64,000 nucleotides of DNA from Devosia sediminis (GCF_016411825.1 NZ_JAEKMH010000003.1:186001-250000), one strand, 5' to 3'; counted from the stretch's first letter, positions 40,720 through 49,453 are shown. Made by a program: numbers and translations. The notes: generated from the sequence alone by a model not told the origin.

Positions 40720-41970
40720 ATGACTTCTCCCGGTGAAAACCTTCGCATCAATGGTGATCGGCTCTGGGAGAGCCTGATGGAAATGGCCAAGATCGGCCCT
40801 GGCGTTGCGGGCGGCAACAATCGCCAGACGCTGACCGACGAGGACAAGCAAGGCCGCGCGCTGTTCCAGCGCTGGTGCGAGGAGGCGGGGCTCACCATGG
40901 GTGTCGACCAGATGGGCACCATGTTCATGACGCGCCAGGGGACCGATCCCGATGCGCTGCCGGTCTATGTCGGCTCGCATCTCGATACCCAGCCCACCGG
41001 CGGCAAATATGACGGCGTGCTGGGCGTGCTCGCCGGCCTCGAAGTCGTCCGCTCTTTGAACGACCTGGGCATCAAGACCAGGCATCCCATCGTCGTCACC
41101 AACTGGACCAATGAGGAAGGCGCCCGCTTTGCCCCGGCCATGCTGGCCTCGGGCGTCTTTGCCGGGGTTATCCCCCTCGAGCATGCATATGCGCGCACCG
41201 ACATGGACGGCAAAACCTTCGGCGATGAGCTCAACCGCATCGGCTGGGTCGGCGACGAAGAGGTCGGGGCGCGCAAGATGCACGCCTATTTCGAATATCA
41301 CATCGAGCAGGGCCCGATCCTCGAAGCGGAGGACAAGCAGATCGGCGTCGTCACCCATTGCCAGGGCCTCTGGTGGCTCGAATTCACGCTATCCGGCAAG
41401 GAAGCCCATACCGGCTCGACACCCATGACAATGCGCGTCAATGCGGGTCTGGCCATGGCCCGCATCATGGAAATGGTGCAGGAGGTGGCCATGGCCGCCC
41501 AGCCCGGCGCCGTCGGCGGCGTGGGGCAGGTAAAGTTCACGCCCAATTCGCGCAATGTCCTGCCGGCCAAGGTGATGTTCACCGTCGATATCCGCTCGCC
41601 CGACATCGAAAAACTCAACCGCATGCGCGCCGAGATCGAGAAACGCGCGGCCGAAATCTGCGCCGAGATCGGCGTCGGCTGCGCCGTGGAAGCCATCGGC
41701 CACTTCGATCCGGTGACGTTTGATCCGACGCTGGTCGGCCGTGTCCGCGCCGCCGCCGAGCGGCTCGGCTACAGCCACATGAACGTCATTTCTGGCGCCG
41801 GCCACGACGCCTGCTGGGCCGCCAAGGTGGCGCCAGCGACAATGATCATGTGCCCGTGTGTCGATGGCCTCAGCCACAACGAAGCCGAAGAGATTTCCAA
41901 GGACTGGGCGACCGCCGGGGCCGACGTGCTGTTCCACGCGGTAGTGGAAACGGCGGGGGTGGTAGAGTGA
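40720..41970 (+). CDS. hyuC: Zn-dependent N-carbamoyl-beta-alanine amidohydrolase (M20 family)
   Basis: A 416-residue dinuclear zinc hydrolase of the allantoate/ureido amidohydrolase group. Metal ligands are in GSHLDTQPTGGKYDGVLGV (about 84-102) and NWTNEEGARFAP; the dimerisation lid has SGKEAHTGSTPM; SGAGHDACWAA and GLSHNEAEE complete the site. In this locus it releases beta-alanine, CO2 and ammonia from N-carbamoyl-beta-alanine. I start at ATG 40720 (MTSPGENLRI), because an upstream ATG (40654) would read through the terminator. The symbol follows common usage for hydantoin/pyrimidine carbamoyl hydrolases. Confidence 0.88.
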   Translation: MTSPGENLRINGDRLWESLMEMAKIGPGVAGGNNRQTLTDEDKQGRALFQRWCEEAGLTMGVDQMGTMFMTRQGTDPDALPVYVGSHLDTQPTGGKYDGVLGVLAGLEVVRSLNDLGIKTRHPIVVTNWTNEEGARFAPAMLASGVFAGVIPLEHAYARTDMDGKTFGDELNRIGWVGDEEVGARKMHAYFEYHIEQGPILEAEDKQIGVVTHCQGLWWLEFTLSGKEAHTGSTPMTMRVNAGLAMARIMEMVQEVAMAAQPGAVGGVGQVKFTPNSRNVLPAKVMFTVDIRSPDIEKLNRMRAEIEKRAAEICAEIGVGCAVEAIGHFDPVTFDPTLVGRVRAAAERLGYSHMNVISGAGHDACWAAKVAPATMIMCPCVDGLSHNEAEEISKDWATAGADVLFHAVVETAGVVE

Positions 41971-41991
41971 AATTATCTCTCGTTTCAACAT

Positions 41992-42114
41992 CCCCCTCAT
42001 CCGGCGCTCCGCGCCACCTTCTCCCCGAGAGGGAGAAGAATGGCCCGGCCTACGCCTCTTATTCCTCTCCCTCTCGGGGAGAGGTGGCTCGGCGCAGCCG
42101 AGTCGGTGAGGGGG
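41992..42114. repeat. Palindromic repeat, CTCTCCC type, copy 1
   Basis: Two inverted modules: CCCCTCATCC...CACCTTCTCCCCGAGAGGGAGAAG, and its near-complement CTCTCCCTCTCGGGGAGAGG...GTGAGGGGG. Copies of the same type lie at 42444 and 49581. It fills the gap between hyuC and the DUF559 gene. Confidence 0.8.
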
Positions 42115-42121
42115 ATTACAG

Positions 42122-42637
42122 GTGAACACCCGCCCCCGACAGTTGCGCAAAAATGCATCCGACGCCGAAAACCGGCTCTGGTACGTGCTGCGCAATCGGG
42201 GATTGAGCGGGCTGAAGTTCAACCGGCAATTCGCGGTCGGGCCCTACATTGCCGATTTCGCCTGTCGCGAGGCAGCGCTGATTGTCGAACTCGATGGCGG
42301 CCAGCACGCTGGCAATATGGCGGATGAAAACCGGACCACCTTCCTCAATGCCGAAGGCTATTCGGTGCTTCGCTTCTGGAACGATGAAGTGCTCAAGCAT
42401 CGCGACACGGTTTGTGAATTGATCCTGGGGGTGATCGAGGGATCCCCCTCACCCGACCTCCGCTTCGCTCCGGCCACCCTCTCCCCGAGTGGGAGAGGAA
42501 TAAGAGGCGTTCGCGCTGCCGCCGGCGCACAATTTCTCAATCAGGCACGGTCCGTTCTTCTCCCACCTGGGGAGAAGGTGGCTCGCCCGCAGGGCGAGAC
42601 GGATGAGGGGGCCTCAGCATCAAGAGGGAATCCATGA
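42122..42637 (+). CDS. DUF559 endonuclease-like protein with repeat-derived C-terminus
   Basis: A 171-residue protein starting at GTG 42122. Residues about 5-108 are the DUF559 domain, of the Vsr/restriction-endonuclease fold: KNASDAENRLWYVLRNRGLSGLKFNRQFAVG, YIADFACREAALIVELDGGQHA (acidic residues and QH of the presumed metal site), and YSVLRFWNDEVL. The last 60 or so residues are encoded by a palindromic repeat (42444-42611) and are probably unstructured. It overlaps hydA by 4 bases and sits inside the pyrimidine operon without an obvious link to it. Nuclease activity is inferred from the fold. Confidence 0.8.
   Translation: MNTRPRQLRKNASDAENRLWYVLRNRGLSGLKFNRQFAVGPYIADFACREAALIVELDGGQHAGNMADENRTTFLNAEGYSVLRFWNDEVLKHRDTVCELILGVIEGSPSPDLRFAPATLSPSGRGIRGVRAAAGAQFLNQARSVLLPPGEKVARPQGETDEGASASRGNP
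42444..42611. repeat. Palindromic repeat, CTCTCCC type, copy 2 (within coding sequence)
   Basis: CCCCCTCACCCGACCTCCG...CCACCCTCTCCCCGAGTGGGAGAGG pairs with TTCTCCCACCTGGGGAGAAGG...GACGGATGAGGGGG. It lies entirely in the 3' part of the DUF559 frame and ends 22 bases before hydA. Confidence 0.8.
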
Positions 42638-44085
42638 GCACAGTCATCAAGAACGGCACCGTCGTCACCGCCGACCTCTCCTACGCAGCCGACGTCCTTA
42701 TCGACGGCGATGTCATCGTCGAGATCGGCAAGAACCTTTCCGGTGACGAGACCCTGGATGCCACCGGCTGTCTCATTATGCCGGGCGGCATTGATCCGCA
42801 CACCCATCTCGAAATGCCGTTCATGGGCACCTATTCGGCGGACGACTTTGAGAGTGGCACACGGGCAGGGCTCGCGGGCGGGACGACCATGGTGGTCGAT
42901 TTCTGCCTGCCCAATCCGGACCAGTCGCTGCTTGAAGCCCTCAAGATGTGGGACAACAAGACCGGCAAGGCAGCGGCCGACTATTCGTTCCACATGGCCA
43001 TCACCTGGTGGGGGGAACAGGTGTTCAACGAAATGGCCGAAGTGGTCGATCGCGGCATCACCTCGTTCAAGCATTTCATGGCCTATAAGGGCGCGCTGAT
43101 GGTCAATGACGACGAGATGTTCGCCTCGTTCCAGCGCTGCGCCGCGCTCGGCGCGCTGCCGCTCGTCCATGCCGAAAACGGCGACGTGGTTGCTGCCATG
43201 ACCGCCAAGCTCCTCGCCGAGGGCAATAACGGCCCCGAAGGCCATGCCTATTCGCGGCCGCCCGAGGTCGAGGGCGAAGCCACCAATCGCGCCATCATGA
43301 TCGCCGACATGGCGGGCGTACCGCTCTATGTCGTCCACACCTCCTGCGAGCAGGCGCATGAAGCCATCCGCCGGGCCCGCCAAAAGGGCATGCGCGTCTA
43401 TGGCGAGCCGCTGATCCAGCACCTCACGCTAGACGAAAGCGAATACTTTAATCCTGACTGGGACCATGCGGCGCGGCGCGTGATGTCGCCGCCCTTCCGC
43501 AACAAGCAGCATCAGGATTCGCTCTGGGCCGGTTTGCAGTCGGGCTCGCTCTCATGCGTCGCGACCGACCACTGCGCCTTCACCTCCGAGCAGAAGCGGT
43601 TCGGCGTCGGCAATTTTGCCAAGATCCCGAACGGCACGGGCGGGCTCGAAGATCGCCTGCCAGTTCTGTGGACGGCAGGCGTCAATACCGGCCGCCTGAC
43701 GCCCAATGAATTCGTCGCGGTGACCTCGACCAATATCGCCAAGATCCTCAACATGTATCCCAAAAAGGGTGCGGTCATGGTCGGGGCCGATGCCGATCTC
43801 GTGGTCTGGGACCCCAAGCGGAAAAAGACCATTTCGGCGAAATCGCAGCAGTCGGTCATCGACTACAATGTCTTCGAAGGTTTTGAAGTCACCGGTCTGC
43901 CGCGCTTTGTCCTCAGCCGGGGCAAGGTGTCCATCGTCGAGAACGAAGTGAAGGCCGAGCCGGGCCACGGCAAGTTTGTCGCCCGCGAAGCGAAAAACCC
44001 TGTGAACCGGGCGCTGAGCCAGTGGAAGGAACTGGTCGCACCGCGCAAGGTCGAACGGACGGGCATTCCGGCGACCGGGGTGTGA
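42634..44085 (+). CDS. hydA: Dihydropyrimidinase
   Basis: A 483-residue amidohydrolase that opens dihydrouracil/dihydrothymine to N-carbamoyl-beta-amino acids. Zinc ligands His56 and His58 are in GGIDPHTHLEMPFMG, and the carbamylated lysine is Lys152 in FKHFMAYKGAL. Later ligands lie in PLVHAENGD and YVVHTSCEQAHEA, and the conserved ATDHCAFTSEQK holds the catalytic aspartate. GAGGGAA precedes the ATG. It overlaps the DUF559 gene by 4 bases. A D-hydantoinase side activity is expected for the family. Confidence 0.94.
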   Translation: MSTVIKNGTVVTADLSYAADVLIDGDVIVEIGKNLSGDETLDATGCLIMPGGIDPHTHLEMPFMGTYSADDFESGTRAGLAGGTTMVVDFCLPNPDQSLLEALKMWDNKTGKAAADYSFHMAITWWGEQVFNEMAEVVDRGITSFKHFMAYKGALMVNDDEMFASFQRCAALGALPLVHAENGDVVAAMTAKLLAEGNNGPEGHAYSRPPEVEGEATNRAIMIADMAGVPLYVVHTSCEQAHEAIRRARQKGMRVYGEPLIQHLTLDESEYFNPDWDHAARRVMSPPFRNKQHQDSLWAGLQSGSLSCVATDHCAFTSEQKRFGVGNFAKIPNGTGGLEDRLPVLWTAGVNTGRLTPNEFVAVTSTNIAKILNMYPKKGAVMVGADADLVVWDPKRKKTISAKSQQSVIDYNVFEGFEVTGLPRFVLSRGKVSIVENEVKAEPGHGKFVAREAKNPVNRALSQWKELVAPRKVERTGIPATGV

Positions 44086-44271
44086 TTGGGGCACGATGAC
44101 CAAGAAAGCGGCAGTGGCGAGGGAGGAAACCGGGACGGAGCGCGCCGGCGCTGCGCACCGGCCGTTCGGCACGCCGCTTGCAAGGTCGTCGCAGAAGCAA
44201 TTCGTCAACCGGGGGAGCACCAGAGGCTCCGGCTACCCTCGGCCGCATAAGACTTGAAAGGCAGAGCGCCA

Positions 44272-45102
44272 GTGTCCGATACCGTGATTGAAACTTCATT
44301 TGCAAAGGACACCGGCCCCGCCGTCGTCCGTGCCGAACATCTCGGCCTGACCTTTCCGACCGGCGATGGCGACGTAGTGGCGCTGAGCGACGTCAATCTC
44401 ACCATCAACAAAGGTGATTTCGTTTCGTTCATCGGCCCATCGGGCTGCGGCAAGACCACGTTTCTGCGCACCATTGCCGATCTCGAAAAGCCCACGTCCG
44501 GCACCTTGACCATCAACGGCATGAGCGCCGAAGAGGCGCGCCGGGCGCGGGCCTATGGCTATGTGTTCCAGGCGCCGGCGCTCTACCCCTGGCGAACGAT
44601 CGAAAAGAACATCGCCCTGCCGCTCGAAATCATGGGCTATGCGCCGGCGCAGCAGGCCGAGCGCATCAAGCGCACCATGGACCTCGTCAACCTTTCGGGC
44701 TTCGAGAAGAAATATCCCTGGCAGCTTTCGGGCGGCATGCAGCAGCGCGCTTCCATTGCCCGCGCGCTCGCCTTCGACGCCGATCTTCTCCTCATGGACG
44801 AACCCTTCGGCGCCCTGGACGAAATCGTCCGTGACCACCTCAATTCCGAACTCTTGAAGCTCTGGGATCGGACGCAGAAGACCATCTGCTTTGTCACCCA
44901 CTCCATTCCCGAGGCGGTCTACCTTTCGACCAAGATCGTGGTCATGTCGCCGCGCCCGGGCCGGGTGACGGACGTGATCGAATCGACGCTGCCAAGGGAG
45001 CGTCCGCTCGATATCAGAGAGACGCCCGAGTTTTTGGCCATCGCGGCCAGGGTGCGCGATGGGCTGCGGGCAGGGCATAGCTATGACGGGGAGCATGTGT
45101 AG
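44272..45102 (+). CDS. ABC transporter ATP-binding protein (TauB/SsuB/ThiZ type)
   Basis: A 276-residue ATPase. Walker A GPSGCGKTT is near residue 62, signature LSGGMQQRASIARAL near 152, Walker B LLLMDEPFGALDE near 170, and the H-loop in FVTHSIPEAVYLS. The start is GTG 44272 behind AAGGCAGAG; a TTG at 44254 is an alternative. With the two permeases and the binding protein downstream it forms an NMT1/ThiY-type importer, here probably for a pyrimidine or its reduced or ring-opened form. The 186-base gap before it holds only an unconvincing 53-codon frame. Confidence 0.92.
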   Translation: MSDTVIETSFAKDTGPAVVRAEHLGLTFPTGDGDVVALSDVNLTINKGDFVSFIGPSGCGKTTFLRTIADLEKPTSGTLTINGMSAEEARRARAYGYVFQAPALYPWRTIEKNIALPLEIMGYAPAQQAERIKRTMDLVNLSGFEKKYPWQLSGGMQQRASIARALAFDADLLLMDEPFGALDEIVRDHLNSELLKLWDRTQKTICFVTHSIPEAVYLSTKIVVMSPRPGRVTDVIESTLPRERPLDIRETPEFLAIAARVRDGLRAGHSYDGEHV

Positions 45103-45138
45103 TGGCTCCTGATGCGAATTGGACAGCGGGCCTTGAGC

Positions 45139-45281
45139 CCCTCCCCCTTGAGGGGAGGGGTTGGGGTGGGGGTGTCGATGTTCACTCCGAACTCCGCATG
45201 CATGGGGGACGTCGACACCCCCACCCTAGCTCTGCTTCGGCCTTTGGCCGAGCGACGCTACCCTCCCCTCAAGGGGGAGGG
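45139..45281. repeat. Large dyad repeat, CCCTCCCC-TTGAGGGG type, copy 1
   Basis: CCCTCCCCCTTGAGGGGAGGG at the left is mirrored by CCCTCCCCTCAAGGGGGAGGG at the right. Inside, GGGTGGGGGTGTCGA is mirrored by GTCGACACCCCCACCC. The whole lies between the ATPase and permease genes of one ABC operon. A related element is at 53777. Confidence 0.8.
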
Positions 45282-45319
45282 TACGACGGGGCCTACACAA
45301 CGGTGTTTGGACCGCGCCC

Positions 45320-46186
45320 ATGACCCGCATCCTCCCCGTCCTCACCATCCTCCTCGCCATCCTCCTCTTCTGGTATGCCATGGCGGTGCATATGAACGCG
45401 CCCTGGCAGACGACGCTCAATACGCGCGCCGATCTGACCGAGGTGCCCTTCACCACCTTTGCCCAGCAGACCTGGGCGCAGGACAAGCCGGTGCTGCCGG
45501 CGCCGCATCAGGTGATTACCGAAATCTGGAATGCCACCGTGGCGCTGGAGCTTTCGTCCAAACGCTCGCTGGCCTATCATGGCTGGATCACCCTTTCGGC
45601 AACGCTTCTGGGCTTTGCCTTCGGCACGGCACTCGGCGTGCTCTTGGCCGTGGCCATCATCCACAATGATGCGTCCGACCGCTCGCTCATGCCCTGGATC
45701 ATCGCCAGCCAGACCATTCCCATTCTCGCCGTGGCGCCCATGGTTGTGGTGGGCCTGGGGGCAGTTGGGCTGACGGGCCTCGTGCCCAAGGCACTGATTT
45801 CGATGTATCTCAGCTTCTTTCCGGTGGTCGTCGGCATGGTCAAGGGCCTGCGCTCGCCGGAAAACATCCAGCTTGACCTGATGCGCACCTACGACGCCTC
45901 GCCCTGGCAGGTGTTCTGGAAACTGCGCTGGCCCGCTGCCATGCCCTTCCTCTTTGCTTCGATGAAGGTGGGCATCGCCATTTCGCTGATCGGCGCCGTT
46001 GTGGCCGAGCTGTCCAATGCCTCGGGCGGCGGCCTCGGCGTGCGTCTCCTCACCGGGTCCTATAACGGCCAGACGGTGCAGATCTGGGCGGCGCTGTTCA
46101 TCGCCGCGGGCCTTGCCGCCATCCTTGTGGCCCTGGTCGGCAGCGCCGAGCGCCTGGTCAATCGCCGCATGGGGGCACGGGCATGA
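45320..46186 (+). CDS. ABC transporter permease (NMT1/ThiX/SsuC type)
   Basis: A 288-residue inner-membrane permease. A first hydrophobic segment (LPVLTILLAILLFWYAMAV) is followed by about 60 extracytoplasmic residues and five further segments. The EAA-like loop is LMRTYDASPWQVFWKLRWP near residues 190-210. It overlaps the next permease by 4 bases. Confidence 0.9.
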   Translation: MTRILPVLTILLAILLFWYAMAVHMNAPWQTTLNTRADLTEVPFTTFAQQTWAQDKPVLPAPHQVITEIWNATVALELSSKRSLAYHGWITLSATLLGFAFGTALGVLLAVAIIHNDASDRSLMPWIIASQTIPILAVAPMVVVGLGAVGLTGLVPKALISMYLSFFPVVVGMVKGLRSPENIQLDLMRTYDASPWQVFWKLRWPAAMPFLFASMKVGIAISLIGAVVAELSNASGGGLGVRLLTGSYNGQTVQIWAALFIAAGLAAILVALVGSAERLVNRRMGARA

Positions 46187-47292
46187 GAAGCGATCTTTCG
46201 AGCCTCCAGCTCTACCTCGCGCTGGTTGCCGCCGGCACCGGGCTTGCCGGGCTTCTCGCCGGCCTGCCGACCTTGGGCGCCGCGCCTTTGCTCACGGCCT
46301 TTTATGCCCTGGCGACCCTGTCGCTCGCCCGGCTGGTCATGCCCTGGAGCCTCTGGCTCGATCTGCTGCTGGCGCTGCTGGGCGCAGTGGCGCTGATCGC
46401 GTCGCTGCCGCCGGGCGCGGCCATGCCGCTCCACCATTGGCTGGCTTTGTTCTCGGCCTGGGCCTTGGCTTGGCTCTTTGTCGAGCGCCTTTCCGCCGCC
46501 ATCAGGCGAGGCAGATTGCCCGAAACCGGCATAGGCCTCATCATCCCTGTTCTCTTCGGCCTGGCGCTGCTGGTGATCTGGGAAGTGGTGACGCGCGGCG
46601 CCAATGTGCCGCCGGTGCTGCTGCCGCCACCATCGGCCATCTGGGCGCGGCTGACGGCCGAAGTGCCGCTGCTCTGGGCCGATTTCGTCCAGACCTTCAT
46701 CAAGTCGGTGATCCCCGGCTACATCATCGGGTGCCTTGCGGGGCTCGCGGTCGCCATTGCGGTGGATCGCTCGCCTTTCCTCAAGGCCGGGGTCATGCCG
46801 ATCGGCAATTTCATGTCGGCTTTGCCGATCATCGGCATCGCGCCGATCATGGTCATGTGGTTCGGCTTCGATTGGCAGTCCAAGGCCGCCGTGGTCGTGG
46901 CGATGACTTTCTTTCCCATGCTGGTCAACACCGTCGCCGGGCTCAACGCCGCTTCGGCCATCGAGCGCGACCTCATGACCACCTATGCCGCCAGCTACTG
47001 GCAAACCCTTATGAAGCTACGGCTCCCCGCTGCGGGCCCCTTCATATTCAACGCCCTCAAGATCAACTCGACTCTGGCCTTGATCGGCGCAATCGTAGCG
47101 GAATTCTTCGGGACGCCCGTCGTGGGAATGGGCTTCCGGATTTCGACCGGGGTGGGGCGTCTCGCCATCGACCTGGTCTGGGCGGAGATCGCTGTTGCGG
47201 CGGTCGCGGGGTCCGCCTTCTACGCAGGTGTCGCGCTCGTCGAGAGGGCCGTCACCTTCTGGCATCCGTCTGTCCGTGGTGGACGGGCGTAA
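46183..47292 (+). CDS. ABC transporter permease (NMT1/ThiX/SsuC type), long N-terminus
   Basis: A 369-residue permease, about 100 residues longer than its partner. The extra part is an N-terminal block of three or four hydrophobic segments (LYLALVAAGTGLAGLLAGLP and following). The standard permease core starts near GIGLIIPVLFGLALLVIWEV, with the EAA-like loop DLMTTYAASYWQTLMKLRLP. It pairs with the product of 45320. Confidence 0.9.
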   Translation: MRSDLSSLQLYLALVAAGTGLAGLLAGLPTLGAAPLLTAFYALATLSLARLVMPWSLWLDLLLALLGAVALIASLPPGAAMPLHHWLALFSAWALAWLFVERLSAAIRRGRLPETGIGLIIPVLFGLALLVIWEVVTRGANVPPVLLPPPSAIWARLTAEVPLLWADFVQTFIKSVIPGYIIGCLAGLAVAIAVDRSPFLKAGVMPIGNFMSALPIIGIAPIMVMWFGFDWQSKAAVVVAMTFFPMLVNTVAGLNAASAIERDLMTTYAASYWQTLMKLRLPAAGPFIFNALKINSTLALIGAIVAEFFGTPVVGMGFRISTGVGRLAIDLVWAEIAVAAVAGSAFYAGVALVERAVTFWHPSVRGGRA

Positions 47293-47312
47293 AGGGAAAA
47301 AGGGAACGACAA

Positions 47313-48293
47313 ATGAACAAGATCATCACCGGTCTGCTGGCTGGCGCCCTGGCGCTGTCAGCCGCCCCGGCCGTCCTGGCCCTGGACGCGCTGACGCTCC
47401 AGCTCAAATGGGTGACCCAGGCGCAGTTCGCCGGCTACCTGGTCGCTGAATCCAAGGGCTTCTACGACGAGGAAAACCTCGACATCACCATCCTGCCCGG
47501 CGGCCCCAACATTGCCCCCGAACAGGTGATCGCCGGCGGCGGCGCCGACATCATCGTCACCTGGATGGCGGCCGGCATGGCAGCCCGCGAGTCGGGCGTG
47601 CCGCTGGTCAACATCGCCCAGCCCTTCAAGCGCTCGGGCCTGATGATGATCTGCCCCACCGAGACCGGCATCACCGAAGTGGCTGATTTCCCGGGCCATA
47701 CGCTGGGCGTCTGGTTCTTCGGCAACGAATATCCGTTCTTTGCCTGGATGAACAAGGAAGGCATCCCGACCGACGGTTCGGCCGGCGGTGTCACCGTCCT
47801 GCAGCAGAGCTTCGACATCCAGCCGATGATCCAGGGCCAGGCGGACTGTATCTCGGTCATGACCTATAACGAATACGGCCAGGCGCTCGATGCCGGCTAC
47901 GGCCCGGAAAACCTGACCATCTTCAACTATACCGAGATGGGCAATGACCTCCTCGAGGACGGCCTCTATGTCATGGAAGATAGCCTCGACGATCCGGCCA
48001 AGGTCGATGCCTATACCCGCTTCGTGAAGGCTTCGATGAAGGGCTGGCAATACGCGCTGGAGAATCCCGAAGAGGCCGCGCAGATCGTCGTCGACATGGA
48101 CGATACCGGCGCCGCCACCCTCGAGCACCAGCTCTACATGGTGGGCGAGGTTTCCAAGCTCGTCGATGCCGACGATCCGGCCCTCAACATGGAAACCTAT
48201 GACCGCACGGTGCAGGCCCTGCTCGACCAGTCGATCATCAAGGCCACGCCCGAAGGCGCCTATACCACCGTCGTCACCGACGCGCTGAAGTAG
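47313..48293 (+). CDS. ABC transporter substrate-binding protein (NMT1/ThiY family)
   Basis: A 326-residue periplasmic protein. The signal peptide MNKIITGLLAGALALSAAPA is cut near VLA-LDAL. The mature chain LTLQLKWVTQAQFAGYLVAESKGFY and GPNIAPEQVIAGGGADI is typical of ThiY/SsuA/RibY-like proteins that bind thiamine-pyrimidine precursors, riboflavin or related heterocycles. Together with the dihydropyrimidinase genes this points to a pyrimidine-type ligand. AAAGGGAACGA precedes ATG 47313; the long open frame continuing upstream belongs to a different frame of the permeases. A terminator follows. Confidence 0.9.
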   Translation: MNKIITGLLAGALALSAAPAVLALDALTLQLKWVTQAQFAGYLVAESKGFYDEENLDITILPGGPNIAPEQVIAGGGADIIVTWMAAGMAARESGVPLVNIAQPFKRSGLMMICPTETGITEVADFPGHTLGVWFFGNEYPFFAWMNKEGIPTDGSAGGVTVLQQSFDIQPMIQGQADCISVMTYNEYGQALDAGYGPENLTIFNYTEMGNDLLEDGLYVMEDSLDDPAKVDAYTRFVKASMKGWQYALENPEEAAQIVVDMDDTGAATLEHQLYMVGEVSKLVDADDPALNMETYDRTVQALLDQSIIKATPEGAYTTVVTDALK

Positions 48294-48319
48294 TTATAGC
48301 TTACAATAACTTAACAGTC

Positions 48320-48352
48320 GGGCGGGGGTCATCCTCCGTCCGCCTTCTTTTT
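48320..48352 (+). terminator. Rho-independent terminator after the pyrimidine-locus binding protein
   Basis: GGGCGGGGG and CCTCCGTCC form a 9-base-pair stem with two G-U pairs around a TCAT loop, followed by GCCTTCTTTTT. It closes the operon. Confidence 0.75.
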
Positions 48353-48437
48353 GCAAAAACCCGGTTCTGCGGGCGGGAACAAATTGATGGCCCTCACAGT
48401 TGATTGATCACTAGCGTCACCAACAAGAGGGTCTAAA

Positions 48438-48512
48438 ATGAACTCCATCATTTATCTCGTCGGTCTTGTGGTCATCGTCCTGGCCATCCTGTCCTTCATC
48501 GGCCTCGCCTGA
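48438..48512 (+). CDS. Membrane microprotein, 24 residues
   Basis: Sequence: MNSIIYLVGLVVIVLAILSF followed by IGLA. It is a single hydrophobic segment with almost no soluble part. AAGAGGG lies 8 bases before the ATG, good for this genome, and the gene is 20 bases upstream of a 299-residue membrane protein. Together with the similar microprotein at 49454 it makes a three-gene membrane cluster. I recall near-identical short proteins in rhizobial genomes, but I know of no assigned role. Confidence 0.7.
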   Translation: MNSIIYLVGLVVIVLAILSFIGLA

Positions 48513-48532
48513 GCGGCCCGGGAGGACTGAAC

Positions 48533-49432
48533 ATGAGCATAGAGACACCGGCCGGCATCGCGGTCGTTGAAACCTCCACCAGCGCAGGCGCCGAACGCGC
48601 CAGCTATGTCGATTGGCCAGCCATCATCGCCGGCATTGTCATCGCCACCGCGATCTCCCTGGTGCTGATCAGCTTCGGCTCGGCCATCGGCCTCAACTTC
48701 GTCGACTTCAATGCCCGCGAGGGTGCGTCGCCGATCCTTATCGGCATTGCGGCCGCGTCCTGGTTCCTCTGGGTCCAGATTTCGAGCTTCATGGCCGGTG
48801 GCTATGTCACGGGCCGCCTGCGGGCCCGCAACTATGACGCCACCGAGGATGAAAGCGATGTCCGCGACGGTGCCCATGGCCTGCTGGTCTGGGCCGGCGC
48901 GCTGATCATCGGTGCAATCCTTGCCATCAGCGGCGTGGGCGCGGCCGTCAATATGGGCGGCTCGGCTCTCGCCACCGCAACGGTTGCGGCCTCCAACGTG
49001 GCCGAGGGCGAAGCCAATCCGCTCGATCCCAACGCCTACTTCGTCGATACGCTGTTCCGCAGCGAAACCCCGGCGGCCGATACCGGCATTGCCCGCGACG
49101 AAGCCGGCCGCATCTTTGCCCAGGTGGCCCTGGGTGACGGTACGGTTGCGGCCGAAGACCGGACCTATCTCGCCAATGTCGTGGCGGCCAACACCGGCCT
49201 TGCCCCGGAAGAAGCCCAGGCCCGTGTCGATCAGGTGATCGCCAATGTCGAGGCGGCTCGCCAGGAAGCCATCGAGGCGGCCCGGATTGCCCGCAACACC
49301 GCCATCATCGCCGCCTTCCTGCTCGCTGCCTCTTCGCTGGTCGCCGCCATCGGCGCCTACTGGGCAGCCCAGAAGGGTGGCAACCACCGCGACAACAACA
49401 CCGTCTTCGCCGACGTGTTCCGCCGCTTCTAA
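48533..49432 (+). CDS. Polytopic membrane protein of unknown function, 299 residues
   Basis: GGGAGGACTGAAC precedes the ATG. Four clear hydrophobic segments are present: VDWPAIIAGIVIATAISLVLI, SPILIGIAAASWFLWVQI, GLLVWAGALIIGAILAISG and, after a long polar loop, NTAIIAAFLLAASSLVAAIG. The loop (about residues 150-245) is acidic and helical, with LAPEEAQARVDQVIANVEAA. Rhizobial homologues are sometimes labelled PhnA-like, but nothing here indicates phosphonate chemistry. It is flanked within 25 bases on both sides by 24-residue membrane microproteins, so the three may act as one complex. Confidence 0.78.
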   Translation: MSIETPAGIAVVETSTSAGAERASYVDWPAIIAGIVIATAISLVLISFGSAIGLNFVDFNAREGASPILIGIAAASWFLWVQISSFMAGGYVTGRLRARNYDATEDESDVRDGAHGLLVWAGALIIGAILAISGVGAAVNMGGSALATATVAASNVAEGEANPLDPNAYFVDTLFRSETPAADTGIARDEAGRIFAQVALGDGTVAAEDRTYLANVVAANTGLAPEEAQARVDQVIANVEAARQEAIEAARIARNTAIIAAFLLAASSLVAAIGAYWAAQKGGNHRDNNTVFADVFRRF

Positions 49433-49453
49433 ACGAGGGAAAGGAGACGAAAG

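Noticed and set aside
44096-44257. 53-codon frame between hydA and the ABC ATPase gene
   Set aside because: No clear ribosome site, low-complexity basic sequence and no recognisable motif; left unannotated.
45999-47312. Apparent long N-terminal extension of the NMT1/ThiY-type binding protein
   Set aside because: It is read in a different frame through both permease genes and is Arg/Pro-rich. The real start at 47313 has a ribosome site and signal peptide.
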